DNA of 64,000 nucleotides from Marinobacterium mangrovicola (GTDB lineage Bacteria; Pseudomonadota; Gammaproteobacteria; Pseudomonadales; Balneatricaceae): positions 514,658 through 578,657 of the forward strand of contig NZ_SMFU01000007.1 in NCBI RefSeq assembly GCF_004339595.1. The letters are read 5' to 3'. Made by a program: the position numbers and the translations under genes. Numbering within the stretch: position 1 is the stretch's first letter; the number at the start of each line of letters is the position of its first letter. Below, piece after piece: positions 54,862 through 63,528 of this stretch. Below the pieces are notes generated by a model. It was not told the DNA's origin and searched no databases. It was given only the letters and a program-made list of their open reading frames with translations.

Positions 54862-55566
54862 ATGTACAGAATCCATGCCGAGACCGAACACTTTCTGGTG
54901 ATTGATAAAGCGCCGGGCGTCAGTGTGCATCGCGACCAGGCCGAATCGGGTCTGGTGATGCAGGTGGAGCAGGATTGTGGTGAAAAACTCTGGCTGGTCC
55001 ACCGCCTGGATCGAATCACCTCCGGTCTGCTTTTGCTGGCACGATCCGCCGATGCCTGTAACCGGCTCGCTGAGCTGTTTCGAGAGCAGCGGGTGGAAAA
55101 GTTTTATCTCGCGCTTAGCGATAAAAAACCGACCAAAAAGCAGGGCCAGGTGGTGGGCGATATGGAGCGGGGCCGTCGCGGCAGCTGGAAACTGCTACGT
55201 AGCCGCGAGAATCCGGCAATCACCGAGTTTTACAGCTACTCAGCCTCGCCCGGTCTGCGCCTGTTTCTCTGCAAGCCCGGCACTGGTCGAACCCACCAGA
55301 TTCGTGTGGCGCTGAAAAGTGTTGGCTCACCCATCATCGGCGATCCCATCTACCACGAGGCGGTGACTGAAACGCCGGATCGCGGTTACCTTCACGCCTG
55401 GCAGCTAGGCTTCATGCTGGATGGACAGGCATACCGCTTCCGCGCCGATCCGCAGCAGGGCGAATTGTTTCAGCAACCAGAGGTGATCGATGCCATCACC
55501 GCGATCGGCGATCCTGGTGTGCTGAAATGGCGCTCCGCTGGAAAGCCAAGGCCCCCGGCGGTATGA
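54862..55566 (+). CDS. RluA-family pseudouridine synthase
   Basis: A 234-residue RNA pseudouridine synthase of the RluA superfamily. The catalytic HRLDRITSGLLLLA is at about residues 47-60 with Asp50, followed by KFYLAL and the RTHQIRVALKSVGSPIIGDP motif. It has no S4 domain and is short, like RluE-/TruC-like or TIGR01621-type enzymes, so the target RNA position is unclear. The ATG at 54862 gives the normal N-terminus; a longer frame upstream overlaps the previous gene. Confidence 0.88.
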   Translation: MYRIHAETEHFLVIDKAPGVSVHRDQAESGLVMQVEQDCGEKLWLVHRLDRITSGLLLLARSADACNRLAELFREQRVEKFYLALSDKKPTKKQGQVVGDMERGRRGSWKLLRSRENPAITEFYSYSASPGLRLFLCKPGTGRTHQIRVALKSVGSPIIGDPIYHEAVTETPDRGYLHAWQLGFMLDGQAYRFRADPQQGELFQQPEVIDAITAIGDPGVLKWRSAGKPRPPAV

Positions 55567-55593
55567 TGCGCCGGTTTTAGCGGAGGCGAAGCG

Positions 55594-55809
55594 ATGAGCG
55601 AAACAGCTATTCCCCGAGACTTCTATGCTCGCGATGCCGAAGAGCAGGCACTGTTCCTGCAGGAAACCTGGTGCGACAACTGCCAGGAACTGAATCTCGG
55701 TATGAGTGACCCGAAAGAGTATGAACTCTTCGGCATCATCTTTATCGAAGGGCGCTGCAACAAGTGTGGCGAGCCAGTTCTCACTGAGCTGACCGACGAC
55801 GATTTCTAA
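55594..55809 (+). CDS. Small zinc-ribbon protein
   Basis: A 71-residue acidic protein with CxxC pairs at Cys27/Cys30 and Cys55/Cys58, which should bind one zinc ion. The length and CNKCGEPV end resemble small zinc-ribbon (CPXCG) proteins. It has an AGCGGAGGCG ribosome-binding site. It may help a neighbouring RNA-modification enzyme, but no function is known. Confidence 0.72.
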   Translation: MSETAIPRDFYARDAEEQALFLQETWCDNCQELNLGMSDPKEYELFGIIFIEGRCNKCGEPVLTELTDDDF

Positions 55810-55866
55810 CCATCATCTAGACTTTTATCCCTATTCTATCCCTATTAAAGAGCATCGAGGCGGATT

Positions 55867-56664
55867 GTGGCAGCAGAGCAGGACCAGCGTTTTGGCGGCA
55901 CCGAAAGGCTTTACGGGCAGGAAGCGGTGGAGCTTTACCGCAACGCCCATATCGCGGTGATCGGCATCGGCGGCGTGGGTTCCTGGGCGGCGGAAGCGCT
56001 GGCGCGCTCTGCAATCGGCGAGGTGACACTGATCGATCTGGATGATGTCTGTGTAACCAACACCAACCGCCAGATCCATGCGCTTAGCTCAACCGTGGGA
56101 CAGTCCAAGGTGGCGGTCATGGCGGATCGTATGCGGGATATCAACCCGGATTGTCTGGTGCATGAAGAGGAATGCTTCGTCAGCCAGGACAACGTGCGTG
56201 AGCTGCTCGATGACCGTTTTGACTATGTGATCGATGCCATCGATTCCGTGGGCGTGAAGGCGGCGATTATCGCCCACTGCAAGCGCAACAAGATCCCGGT
56301 CATCACCGTGGGCGGCGCCGGCGGTCAGATCGATCCCACCCGAATCACCATCGCGGATCTGAGCCGTACCGAGCACGACCCGCTGGCCGCCAAGCTACGC
56401 AACCTGCTGCGTCGTCACTTCGGTTTCAGCAAGAGTGGCCGCCGCTTCGCCGTGGATTGTGTTTACTCGACAGAGCAGCTGCGCTATCCCCAGCCGGATG
56501 GCTCTGTATGCCAGCAGAAAACCCTGCACGATGGCCAGACCCGCCTCGACTGCTCCGGCGGCTTTGGCGCCTCCACCTGTGTTACCGCCACTTTCGGTTT
56601 TGTGGCTGTATCGCGAGTGTTACAGAAGCTGTACGAGCGTCATCAGCGCGCCAACGCTGGCTGA
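55867..56664 (+). CDS. tcdA: tRNA threonylcarbamoyladenosine dehydratase TcdA
   Basis: TcdA (CsdL/YgdL) converts t6A37 of tRNA to its cyclic ct6A form, using ATP. 265 residues, E1-like fold. The nucleotide-binding GIGGVGSWAAEALARSAIG is at about residues 35-53, followed by DLDDVCVTNTNRQIHA. FDYVIDAIDSVGVKAAI and GGAGGQIDP are also characteristic. The start is GTG with GAGGCGG upstream. Genes csdA/csdE, often its partners, are not nearby. Confidence 0.93.
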   Translation: MAAEQDQRFGGTERLYGQEAVELYRNAHIAVIGIGGVGSWAAEALARSAIGEVTLIDLDDVCVTNTNRQIHALSSTVGQSKVAVMADRMRDINPDCLVHEEECFVSQDNVRELLDDRFDYVIDAIDSVGVKAAIIAHCKRNKIPVITVGGAGGQIDPTRITIADLSRTEHDPLAAKLRNLLRRHFGFSKSGRRFAVDCVYSTEQLRYPQPDGSVCQQKTLHDGQTRLDCSGGFGASTCVTATFGFVAVSRVLQKLYERHQRANAG

Positions 56665-56714
56665 GCACTCAGAGCTTTCAATTTGGGTGAGTTAAATTCA
56701 TCTATTAGTGTAAA

Positions 56715-56751
56715 TCTAAGCGTTAGTCATCCCGGGTCTAAGACGTTAGTC
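56715..56751. promoter_or_regulatory. Direct repeat upstream of small gene
   Basis: TCTAAG(A)CGTTAGTC occurs twice (56715-56728 and 56737-56751); the CGTTAGTC cores are 23 bp apart, about two helical turns. It lies about 106 bases upstream of the next gene and may bind a regulator. Confidence 0.45.
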
Positions 56752-56856
56752 TAATGCCTGTCGAGAGCGATAAACCTCTGCAACCACCTATAAAACGGGT
56801 TGGAACGAGGACGAAGTCTCTCAAATAGGTATGAATCAGATACTAAGGTGACCCGC

Positions 56857-57093
56857 ATGAAATATCCGTATGCTTACTACAACTCACACATGAGATCTGC
56901 ATACAACCTGGGCGGGGAGCGCTATCGTCAGGATATCGACGAGAGCTTCAAGGTTGCGCTCGAGCTCAGCCAACTGAGCGAAGATGAGCTGCGAACCCTT
57001 GCGATGAAAGAGTTCAAAGACCAGGTTGCAAACCAGATCAAGCACCTTTTCGCATCCCTGTCCTCCATGACCGGACGCGTGTTCAGCCATTAA
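56857..57093 (+). CDS. Small unknown protein, 78 residues
   Basis: Not recognised. The ATG at 56857 has AAGGTG six bases upstream; a longer frame starting 57 bases earlier is less likely. The N-terminus is Tyr-rich (MKYPYAYYNSHMRSAYN), followed by two helices (about 30-65) of mixed charge with QLSEDELRTLAMKEF. No membrane segment. It stands alone between tcdA and a tRNA gene, with a tandem direct repeat upstream and a short hairpin (57123-57140) downstream. Confidence 0.6.
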   Translation: MKYPYAYYNSHMRSAYNLGGERYRQDIDESFKVALELSQLSEDELRTLAMKEFKDQVANQIKHLFASLSSMTGRVFSH

Positions 57094-57217
57094 TCCGGCC
57101 GAACCCTTAGCGAAGCCAGGGTCCCCGAGTTTTATCGGGGGCTATCTGGTTTAAGCCCTTTCAATCAGTACGTTGCGCCATTCGGCTAACCTGTGCTCTA
57201 ATCGAAAACTCCTTCGA

Positions 57218-57291
57218 GCGGGTGTAGTTCAATGGTAGAACGGGAGCTTCCCAAGCTCTTAACGTGGGTTCGATTCCCATCACCCGCTCCA
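57218..57291 (+). tRNA. tRNA-Gly (CCC)
   Basis: A 74-nt cloverleaf with a perfect 7-bp acceptor stem (GCGGGTG with CACCCGC) and encoded CCA. The anticodon loop TTCCCAA gives CCC, a less frequent glycine anticodon. Confidence 0.95.
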
Positions 57292-57511
57292 CGCTTTCTC
57301 CTTCATTTCTGCGACTTCTCAAGCTTCTATCCTTCGCTCACACCTGAATTATTGATTGCGCTTCGTTGCAAAGAGTTAAGTGTCCGATCTCGTCCATAAC
57401 CCTTTCTTATACCGCTAACCGCAGCTTTTTTACGGTCACCGAAACGTCACGCTCCGACTGTTCGCCTTGGCTTAGAGTGCTAGCCCAGACCAACAGGAAC
57501 GGGACAACTGC

Positions 57512-58663
57512 ATGCGTGATGATCCAGCCACCGATAAACCGGCCAGACTGCTGACGCCGGGCCCCATAACCACCACCGCCAGCGTGAAGCAGGCGATGCT
57601 GAAAGACTGGGGCTCCTGGGATAGCGATTTTAGCGAGCTTACGGCGTCGCTCTGTCGTCAACTCGTCGATCTGGCCCACGCGGGCTCCAGCCATGTCTGT
57701 GTGCCGGTACAGGGCAGTGGCACCTTTGCGGTCGAAGCGACGCTGGGCACCTTGGTTGGCCCTGAGGACAAGGTGCTGGTGCTGGCGAACGGTGCATACG
57801 GCCAGCGTATCGCCGCTATTCTTTCCCGTTTACGCCGGTCGTTTGTACTGCTCGATAAGGGCGATTACGAGCCGCCCCGCGCCGAGGATGTTCGCCAGGC
57901 GCTGGCGGCAGACCCGGAAATTAGCCAGGTTGCGCTGGTTCATTGTGAAACCAGCTCCGGAATATTAAACCCGTTGCAAGAAATTGCGGAGCTGGTCGAG
58001 CGTGAGGGACGCTCACTGATTATCGATGCAATGAGCAGTTTTGGCGCTATCCCTGTCGATGCCCAGCGTATCCGCTTCGACGCGATGATCTCATCCATGA
58101 ACAAGTGCCTGGAAGGTGTGCCCGGCTTTGGGTTTGCACTGATTCGGGAGTCTGTTCTGGCAAAGACCGAGGGGCACGCGCACTCCCTGAGCCTGGATCT
58201 TTACGACCAGTGGCACTATCTGCAACGTAGCGGGCAGTGGCGCTACACGCCGCCGACCCATGTGGTGGCGGCCGCGCTGCAGGCGCTGAAAGAGCATGCG
58301 CAAGAGGGTGGCGTGGCAGGCAGGCTTGGCCGATACAGCCGCAACCGTGATCTGATGGTGAGCGGAATGCGAGGCCTTGGCTTTGAAACCCTGCTGGATG
58401 ACAACTGGCTCTCGCCGGTGATCATCACTTTTCTCTCACCGGCCGACGAAAATTTTGTTTTTGCTCGCTTCTATGCGGCGATGAAAAAACGCGGATTTAT
58501 TATCTACCCCGGTAAGTTGACCCAGGCGGAAACCTTCCGGCTTGGCGTGATCGGCCAGCTCTATCCTGAGGATATTAAGGAGTTGCTGGATGCCGTCAGG
58601 GCCGCGCTTTCTGAAATGAATATCACCCTGAGCGACGCGGTAAATGCCGTCGACCCAGCCTGA
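57512..58663 (+). CDS. phnW: 2-aminoethylphosphonate-pyruvate transaminase PhnW
   Basis: PLP enzyme that moves the amino group of 2-aminoethylphosphonate (AEP) to pyruvate, giving phosphonoacetaldehyde and alanine. The 383-residue protein is slightly longer than the usual 365. [10 protein letters not shown] and [11 protein letters not shown] with Lys198 as PLP lysine are diagnostic. AGGAACGGG lies upstream of the ATG. It is followed by phnX, the next step of the pathway, 10 bases later. No Pho-box-like sequence is evident upstream, so control by phosphate starvation is not supported by sequence. Confidence 0.94.
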   Translation: MRDDPATDKPARLLTPGPITTTASVKQAMLKDWGSWDSDFSELTASLCRQLVDLAHAGSSHVCVPVQGSGTFAVEATLGTLVGPEDKVLVLANGAYGQRIAAILSRLRRSFVLLDKGDYEPPRAEDVRQALAADPEISQVALVHCETSSGILNPLQEIAELVEREGRSLIIDAMSSFGAIPVDAQRIRFDAMISSMNKCLEGVPGFGFALIRESVLAKTEGHAHSLSLDLYDQWHYLQRSGQWRYTPPTHVVAAALQALKEHAQEGGVAGRLGRYSRNRDLMVSGMRGLGFETLLDDNWLSPVIITFLSPADENFVFARFYAAMKKRGFIIYPGKLTQAETFRLGVIGQLYPEDIKELLDAVRAALSEMNITLSDAVNAVDPA

Positions 58664-58673
58664 GGAGCCTTTA

Positions 58674-59507
58674 ATGTACGCTTATACCCGACGCTATACC
58701 GGCCCTGTTCAGGCCGTGATTCTGGATTGGGCGGGCACTACCGTGGACTTCGGTTCGCTGGCGCCTATCCATGCATTTACCCGCCTGTTCACTGCAGAAG
58801 GGGTTCCTATCACCGAAGCAGAGGCGCGCAAGCCCATGGGTAGTGAGAAGCGCGAACATGTGCGCCTGATCTGCGAGATGCCGCGCGTGGCCGAAAGCTG
58901 GAAAGCCCGATTTGGGTCTATTCCGGGTAGCGCCGATGTGGATCGTCTTTACGAGAAGCTGATCCCGCTGCAGGTGGAATCGATCCGCGAGCGCGCAACG
59001 CTGATTCCCGGTATGGCGGAGTTCGCCGCCTGGGCCGGCAAACGAGGCATCGGCCTGGGCGGTAATACCGGTTACGCCACGGAAATGGTACCTGAACTGC
59101 TGCAACTTGCCGCCAAACAGGGTTATGCGCCCGGTTCCAATGTCTGTGCCACCGAAGTCCCCAAGGCGCGACCCTGGCCGCATATGAGTCTGCGTAACGC
59201 CATGGAACTGGGTGTCAGCAATCTGGCCGCCTGCATCAAGGTGGACGATACGCCCACGGGAATAGAGGAAGGGCTTAACGCCGGTATGTGGACCATCGGT
59301 GTTGCCATTAGCGGCAACCAGGTAGGGCTGGATCTGCCGCAGTGGCAGGCCCTCAGCATCAATGAACAGGCGGAAAAAAGAGCCGCGGCGACGGATATTA
59401 TGGCCAGATCCGGTGCCCATTACGTCATCGATTCGGTGGCCGATATCATTCCGGTGATTGAAGAGATCGAGCGCCGTCTGGCTAAGGGAGAGCACCCTGC
59501 GGGTTAG
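58674..59507 (+). CDS. phnX: Phosphonoacetaldehyde hydrolase PhnX
   Basis: HAD-superfamily phosphonatase that cleaves the C-P bond of phosphonoacetaldehyde to acetaldehyde and phosphate. From ATG 58674 it has 277 residues. The nucleophile motif is DWAGTT with Asp18, and Lys59 in PMGSEKREHVR is in the place of the Schiff-base lysine of the Bacillus enzyme. GAGGAG precedes the ATG, which decides it over a longer frame. With phnW it completes AEP degradation. Confidence 0.95.
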   Translation: MYAYTRRYTGPVQAVILDWAGTTVDFGSLAPIHAFTRLFTAEGVPITEAEARKPMGSEKREHVRLICEMPRVAESWKARFGSIPGSADVDRLYEKLIPLQVESIRERATLIPGMAEFAAWAGKRGIGLGGNTGYATEMVPELLQLAAKQGYAPGSNVCATEVPKARPWPHMSLRNAMELGVSNLAACIKVDDTPTGIEEGLNAGMWTIGVAISGNQVGLDLPQWQALSINEQAEKRAAATDIMARSGAHYVIDSVADIIPVIEEIERRLAKGEHPAG

Positions 59508-59530
59508 CGTTTAATCGCACTAAAGTATTC

Positions 59531-59577
59531 AGCCCCGTTGTAACTTCCCCAGAAGAGGGCAGTGGCAGCGGGGCTTT
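59531..59577 (+). terminator. Probable terminator after phnX
   Basis: A 10-bp stem with one G-T pair (59531-59540 with 59565-59574) and a 24-nt loop, followed by a short T tract. Confidence 0.5.
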
Positions 59578-59744
59578 GTGCTGGCCAGGAAAAAAGTGAT
59601 GACGGTTTGAAGTCATTACATAAAAAATCCTTGGGTCTCTAAGCAAATACATAAGCTGGTCATCAATATATCTTTAAGCCGTCACGAATCGGCAATCTCT
59701 TGTTTTTAACCTGTTGGGCACACTAACCCGTGATTCAGGTATTT

Positions 59745-60563
59745 ATGAGAGACAAGGTAATACTGGTCGTGCTGGACGGCCTCGCATATGAAACCGCCCG
59801 CAGCTGCATGGGCTTTATGCATGCCCTGACGGAGCAGGGGATCGCCCGGCTCTATAAGCTGGAGTGTGAATTACCCTCTCTATCACGGCCGCTCTACGAA
59901 ACCATTCTCACCGGTGTGACACCCGCGCTCAGCGGCATCAGCCACAACAACATCACCCGAAACTCCAACCAGCGCAGCATATTTCACCGTGCCCGCGATG
60001 CCGGCATGGTGACCGCCGCCGCGGCCTATCACTGGATCTCCGAGCTGTATAACCGCACCCCCTACGACGCGGTGCGTGACCGCTTTACCGATGACCCGGA
60101 ACTGCCGATCCAGCACGGCTGCTTTTACCACCTGGACCACTACCCGGACGATCACCTCATCCTGGATGGCGAGTGGCTGCGCCGCAAGCACGATCCGGAT
60201 TTCCTGCTGATCCACCCAATGAATATCGACGATGCCGGCCACAAGGCGGGCCTCGACAGCAGCCGCTACCGCAATGCTGCGCGCATGGCCGATGTGGCGC
60301 TGTCGCACCATCTTCCGGAATGGATCCGTGCCGGCTACCAGATCCTGATCACCGCCGACCACGGCATGAATAACGACTGCTCCCACGGCGGCACTCTGGC
60401 GGAGGAGCGCGAAGTACCGCTGTTCACCATCGGCGGGCGCTTCAGTCAGGTGGAACACACCGCACTGCGTCAGACCGAACTCTGCCCGCTGGCGCTGGAG
60501 CTGCTAGGCATCCAGCGCAGCGAGAATCCGGAGATCCGCGCATTGTTGAAGGAGACGCTCTGA
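59745..60563 (+). CDS. Alkaline-phosphatase-superfamily hydrolase
   Basis: A 272-residue protein from the ATG at 59745 (AGG six bases upstream; a GTG five codons earlier is possible). The fold of type-I phosphodiesterases/phosphonate hydrolases is shown by LVVLDGL at the start, SLSRPLYETILTGVTP with the probable nucleophile Thr, the metal-site DDAGHKAG, and ITADHGMNND. It has no signal peptide, so it acts in the cytoplasm. The position next to phnWX and an uptake system suggests it cleaves an imported phosphonate or phosphodiester, but it could also be a general nucleotide phosphodiesterase. The stop overlaps the next start. Confidence 0.8.
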   Translation: MRDKVILVVLDGLAYETARSCMGFMHALTEQGIARLYKLECELPSLSRPLYETILTGVTPALSGISHNNITRNSNQRSIFHRARDAGMVTAAAAYHWISELYNRTPYDAVRDRFTDDPELPIQHGCFYHLDHYPDDHLILDGEWLRRKHDPDFLLIHPMNIDDAGHKAGLDSSRYRNAARMADVALSHHLPEWIRAGYQILITADHGMNNDCSHGGTLAEEREVPLFTIGGRFSQVEHTALRQTELCPLALELLGIQRSENPEIRALLKETL

Positions 60564-61318
60564 TGACCCTTGAGACACTGGCGATTTTCGATCTGGATGA
60601 AACCCTGGTTCGCGGCGATACCGCCTCGCTGTTCTGCCGCTTTATGGTCGATACCGGGCTGGCGGACGGCACCTTTGTCGATCAGGAACAGGAGCTGATG
60701 CAGCGCTACGCCGACGAAACCCTGTCGATGCCGGAATACGTGGCGTTCATGCTCAAGCCGCTGCGCCATATCCCGGCGGCAGAGGTGCAGGCGCTGATGC
60801 CGGCGTTTATCGATGGTTATGTGCGTCATCGTATCTACCCGCAGGCTCGTGCGCTGATCCAGCATCAGCGTGAGAAAGGGCGCTTCCCACTGATTATCTC
60901 GGCAACCCCGGCGTTTCTGGTGCAGGCGGTGGCCGGGGAACTGGGCGTGGCCGATGTGCTGGCCATCGATCTGGAGCTGTCCGAGCGCGGCCGCTATACC
61001 GGCGCGATTGAGGGGATTGCGACCTACCGCGAAGGCAAGGTCTCCCGCCTGCACGCCTGGCTTGAACAGCAGCAGAAGACGCTGGATGGCGCCCGCTTTT
61101 ATACCGATTCGATCAATGACCTGGCGCTGCTGGAACAGGTCGATTCCCCCTTTGCCACCAACCCGGATGAGCGGCTGACGAAGATCGCCGAGCGCCGGGG
61201 CTGGCCGATTCTGCGCTGGGATGACCCGGAAAATATCTGCTTTGTGCAGGGCACGGCACCCCGCGATTCCGTGACACCGCGATCCAACATTCCCGAAACC
61301 GCTAATACAGGAAGATAA
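60563..61318 (+). CDS. HAD-IB phosphatase (SerB-like)
   Basis: A 251-residue HAD subfamily IB phosphatase. Motif I is IFDLDETLVRGD, motif II is IISATP, motif III includes the Lys in TYREGKVSRL, and motif IV is FYTDSINDLALL. It is like SerB/CicA-type enzymes that act on small phosphomonoesters. The one-base overlap (TGATG) with the preceding hydrolase implies the two act in sequence on one substrate, phosphodiester then phosphomonoester. It is two bases from the binding-protein gene. Confidence 0.85.
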   Translation: MTLETLAIFDLDETLVRGDTASLFCRFMVDTGLADGTFVDQEQELMQRYADETLSMPEYVAFMLKPLRHIPAAEVQALMPAFIDGYVRHRIYPQARALIQHQREKGRFPLIISATPAFLVQAVAGELGVADVLAIDLELSERGRYTGAIEGIATYREGKVSRLHAWLEQQQKTLDGARFYTDSINDLALLEQVDSPFATNPDERLTKIAERRGWPILRWDDPENICFVQGTAPRDSVTPRSNIPETANTGR

Positions 61319-61320
61319 GC

Positions 61321-63375
61321 ATGACCAAGCAGTTCCTAGCGAAAAGTATCGCAGCCGGTATTGCAACGCTGGTGACAGGCAGCGCGCTGGCCGCCTGCCC
61401 GACCGTGGCAGGTCCGGAGCAGGGCGGCAAGTACCCGCATCTGTTCGAAAAGGATGAGTTCGAGGCGAGCCACGATTGTGTGATGAACTTCAGCACCAAC
61501 CCGGAAATCGCCGAGCTGAACGCACGCATCGCCGGAAACCCGGAACTGCCCGCACTGGCTAACCGCATCCCGCAGGAGCCGCTGGTGGTTGTGCCTTACA
61601 GCGAAGTGGGCCGCTATGGCGGCGTGCTGGATGGTATCTCCAAGGCCACCGAGTCCGGTACCTCCGATCTGCTCTCTGTGCGTCATGTAAACCTGCTGCG
61701 TTTCAGCGATGATCTGAGCACCGTGGTGCCGAACGTGGCCAAGTCCTGGGATTGGAACGATGACTACACCGAACTGACGCTGAAGCTGCGCGAAGGTCAC
61801 AAGTGGTCCGATGGCGCTCCGTTCACCGCCGAGGATATCGTGTTCTGGTACAACAACCTGATTCTCGACAAGAACGTAATCGCCGAGCCGAACGCGCGCT
61901 TCCTCTCCGATGGCAAGCCGATGAAGGTCGAAGCGGTGGATGACACCACTGTTCGCTTTACGCTGAATGCGCCGAAGCCGGGGATGACCGCCATGTTCGC
62001 CTCCGATTACGCTCAGCCGTTCCAGCCCAAGCACCTCATCGGCAAGTTCCACCCGGAGATTAACTCGGATGCCGACAAGCTGGCGCAGTCGCTCGGTTTC
62101 GAGAACGGCTATGAAGCGGTCAAGTTTTACTACGGTCAGTCCGACTGGAAAGATGTACCGACACCGCTGCTGAAAGATGCCGAGAAAGCCCAGGCATTGG
62201 TCGACGCGGGCTTCACCGCCACCGCACCGACGCTGGAATCCCATATCGTGGTTGAAGATACCCTGGAAGGCCGTCGTCTGGTGGCCAACCCGTACTTCTT
62301 CCAGGTCGATACCGCCGGTAACCAGCTGCCGTACATCAACGAGATCAGCGAGGTCTACATTGGCGACGAGGATATCCAGAGCGCCAAGATGATCGCCGGC
62401 GAGATCGACTACAAAACCCAGGCGGTCAACCTGACCTCCGCGCCGGTGCTGTTGGAAAACAAGGAGCAGGGCGGCTACCAGGTGGCGCTGCGTCCGACCA
62501 TCGGCATGACCACCTTCGCGTTTAACCTCACCGACAAGGATGCGGAGAAGCGTGAAGTGTTTAACAACGTTAACTTCCGCCGCGCCATGTCCGTGGCGAT
62601 CAACCGCGACCAGATCAACGAGGTAGCGTACTTTGGCCTGGGTAAACCGGCTCAGTACACAGCGTTCGATGCCGATACCGCGCCGTTTATCACTGACGAA
62701 GTGAAAGAAGCCTGGACCGAGTACGACACCGCCAAGGCTGCCGAACTGCTGGATGAGGCCGGCGTGGTCGACAAGGATGGCGATGGCCTGCGTGATCTGC
62801 CCTCCGGCGGTAAATTCGAGCTGGATATCCAGTATTCCACTCAGGGTGTAGCCACCAAGGTGGTAGAGATGGTCGCCGCCAACTGGACCGATGTGGGCGT
62901 GAAAACCAGCATCAAGGAAGTGACCAGCGACGAGTACCGTAACTCCCAGACCGCCAACGATCTGGAAGTGACCGTCTGGAACATGGGGCGTCCGCAGTTC
63001 ACTCTGGCTACCGATCCGGCCTGGCTGCTGCCGCCATATGGCACCTTCTTCGATCTGCGTACCGGCATGGAGTGGTCTCAGTACCTGAGCTCCGACGGTG
63101 CCGAAGGCTCCAAGCCGCCGCAGACCGTTTACGAGATGCAGAAGCTGGCCGAGCAGTTCGGCTCACTGATGCTGGGTAGCGAAGAGTCTCAGAAAGTGGG
63201 CCTCGAGATAGCCAAGCGCACCGTGGATGACCTGTTCATCATCGGCACCGTGAAAGCGGTGAAGCCGATCTACCACAACAACAAACTGAATAACTACAAC
63301 GTTCAGAAGACCTCTTCATCTGACTACTACTGGGCCTACCCCTACCAGCCCAAGCAGTGGTTCCTGACCGAGTAA
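61321..63375 (+). CDS. ABC transporter solute-binding protein, family 5
   Basis: A large, 684-residue periplasmic binding protein of the peptide/opine/nickel family 5 type. The N-terminus is a signal peptide (about 1-25) ending ALA, and LAAC there also fits a lipobox, so a lipid anchor is possible. LTLKLREGHKWSDGAPFTAEDIVFWY in two halves and NVNFRRAMSVAINRDQIN are typical of family 5. A roughly 60-residue insertion at the N-terminus precedes the usual core. The neighbours suggest that the ligand is an organophosphonate or glycerophosphodiester rather than a peptide, an inference. Confidence 0.88.
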   Translation: MTKQFLAKSIAAGIATLVTGSALAACPTVAGPEQGGKYPHLFEKDEFEASHDCVMNFSTNPEIAELNARIAGNPELPALANRIPQEPLVVVPYSEVGRYGGVLDGISKATESGTSDLLSVRHVNLLRFSDDLSTVVPNVAKSWDWNDDYTELTLKLREGHKWSDGAPFTAEDIVFWYNNLILDKNVIAEPNARFLSDGKPMKVEAVDDTTVRFTLNAPKPGMTAMFASDYAQPFQPKHLIGKFHPEINSDADKLAQSLGFENGYEAVKFYYGQSDWKDVPTPLLKDAEKAQALVDAGFTATAPTLESHIVVEDTLEGRRLVANPYFFQVDTAGNQLPYINEISEVYIGDEDIQSAKMIAGEIDYKTQAVNLTSAPVLLENKEQGGYQVALRPTIGMTTFAFNLTDKDAEKREVFNNVNFRRAMSVAINRDQINEVAYFGLGKPAQYTAFDADTAPFITDEVKEAWTEYDTAKAAELLDEAGVVDKDGDGLRDLPSGGKFELDIQYSTQGVATKVVEMVAANWTDVGVKTSIKEVTSDEYRNSQTANDLEVTVWNMGRPQFTLATDPAWLLPPYGTFFDLRTGMEWSQYLSSDGAEGSKPPQTVYEMQKLAEQFGSLMLGSEESQKVGLEIAKRTVDDLFIIGTVKAVKPIYHNNKLNNYNVQKTSSSDYYWAYPYQPKQWFLTE

Positions 63376-63528
63376 GACCCGCTGACTAAGCGCTTTTTGC
63401 GAGGTTAAGTGTCGGTGCCGCAGTCGCGGTGCCGGCCTCTTTCTGGAAGTGCCGTACGCAACCGCGGCGACCTTTCGCAGAAGGACAAACCTTCTTCCGA
63501 TCTATCCGATAGTTTACTGGAACGCAGC

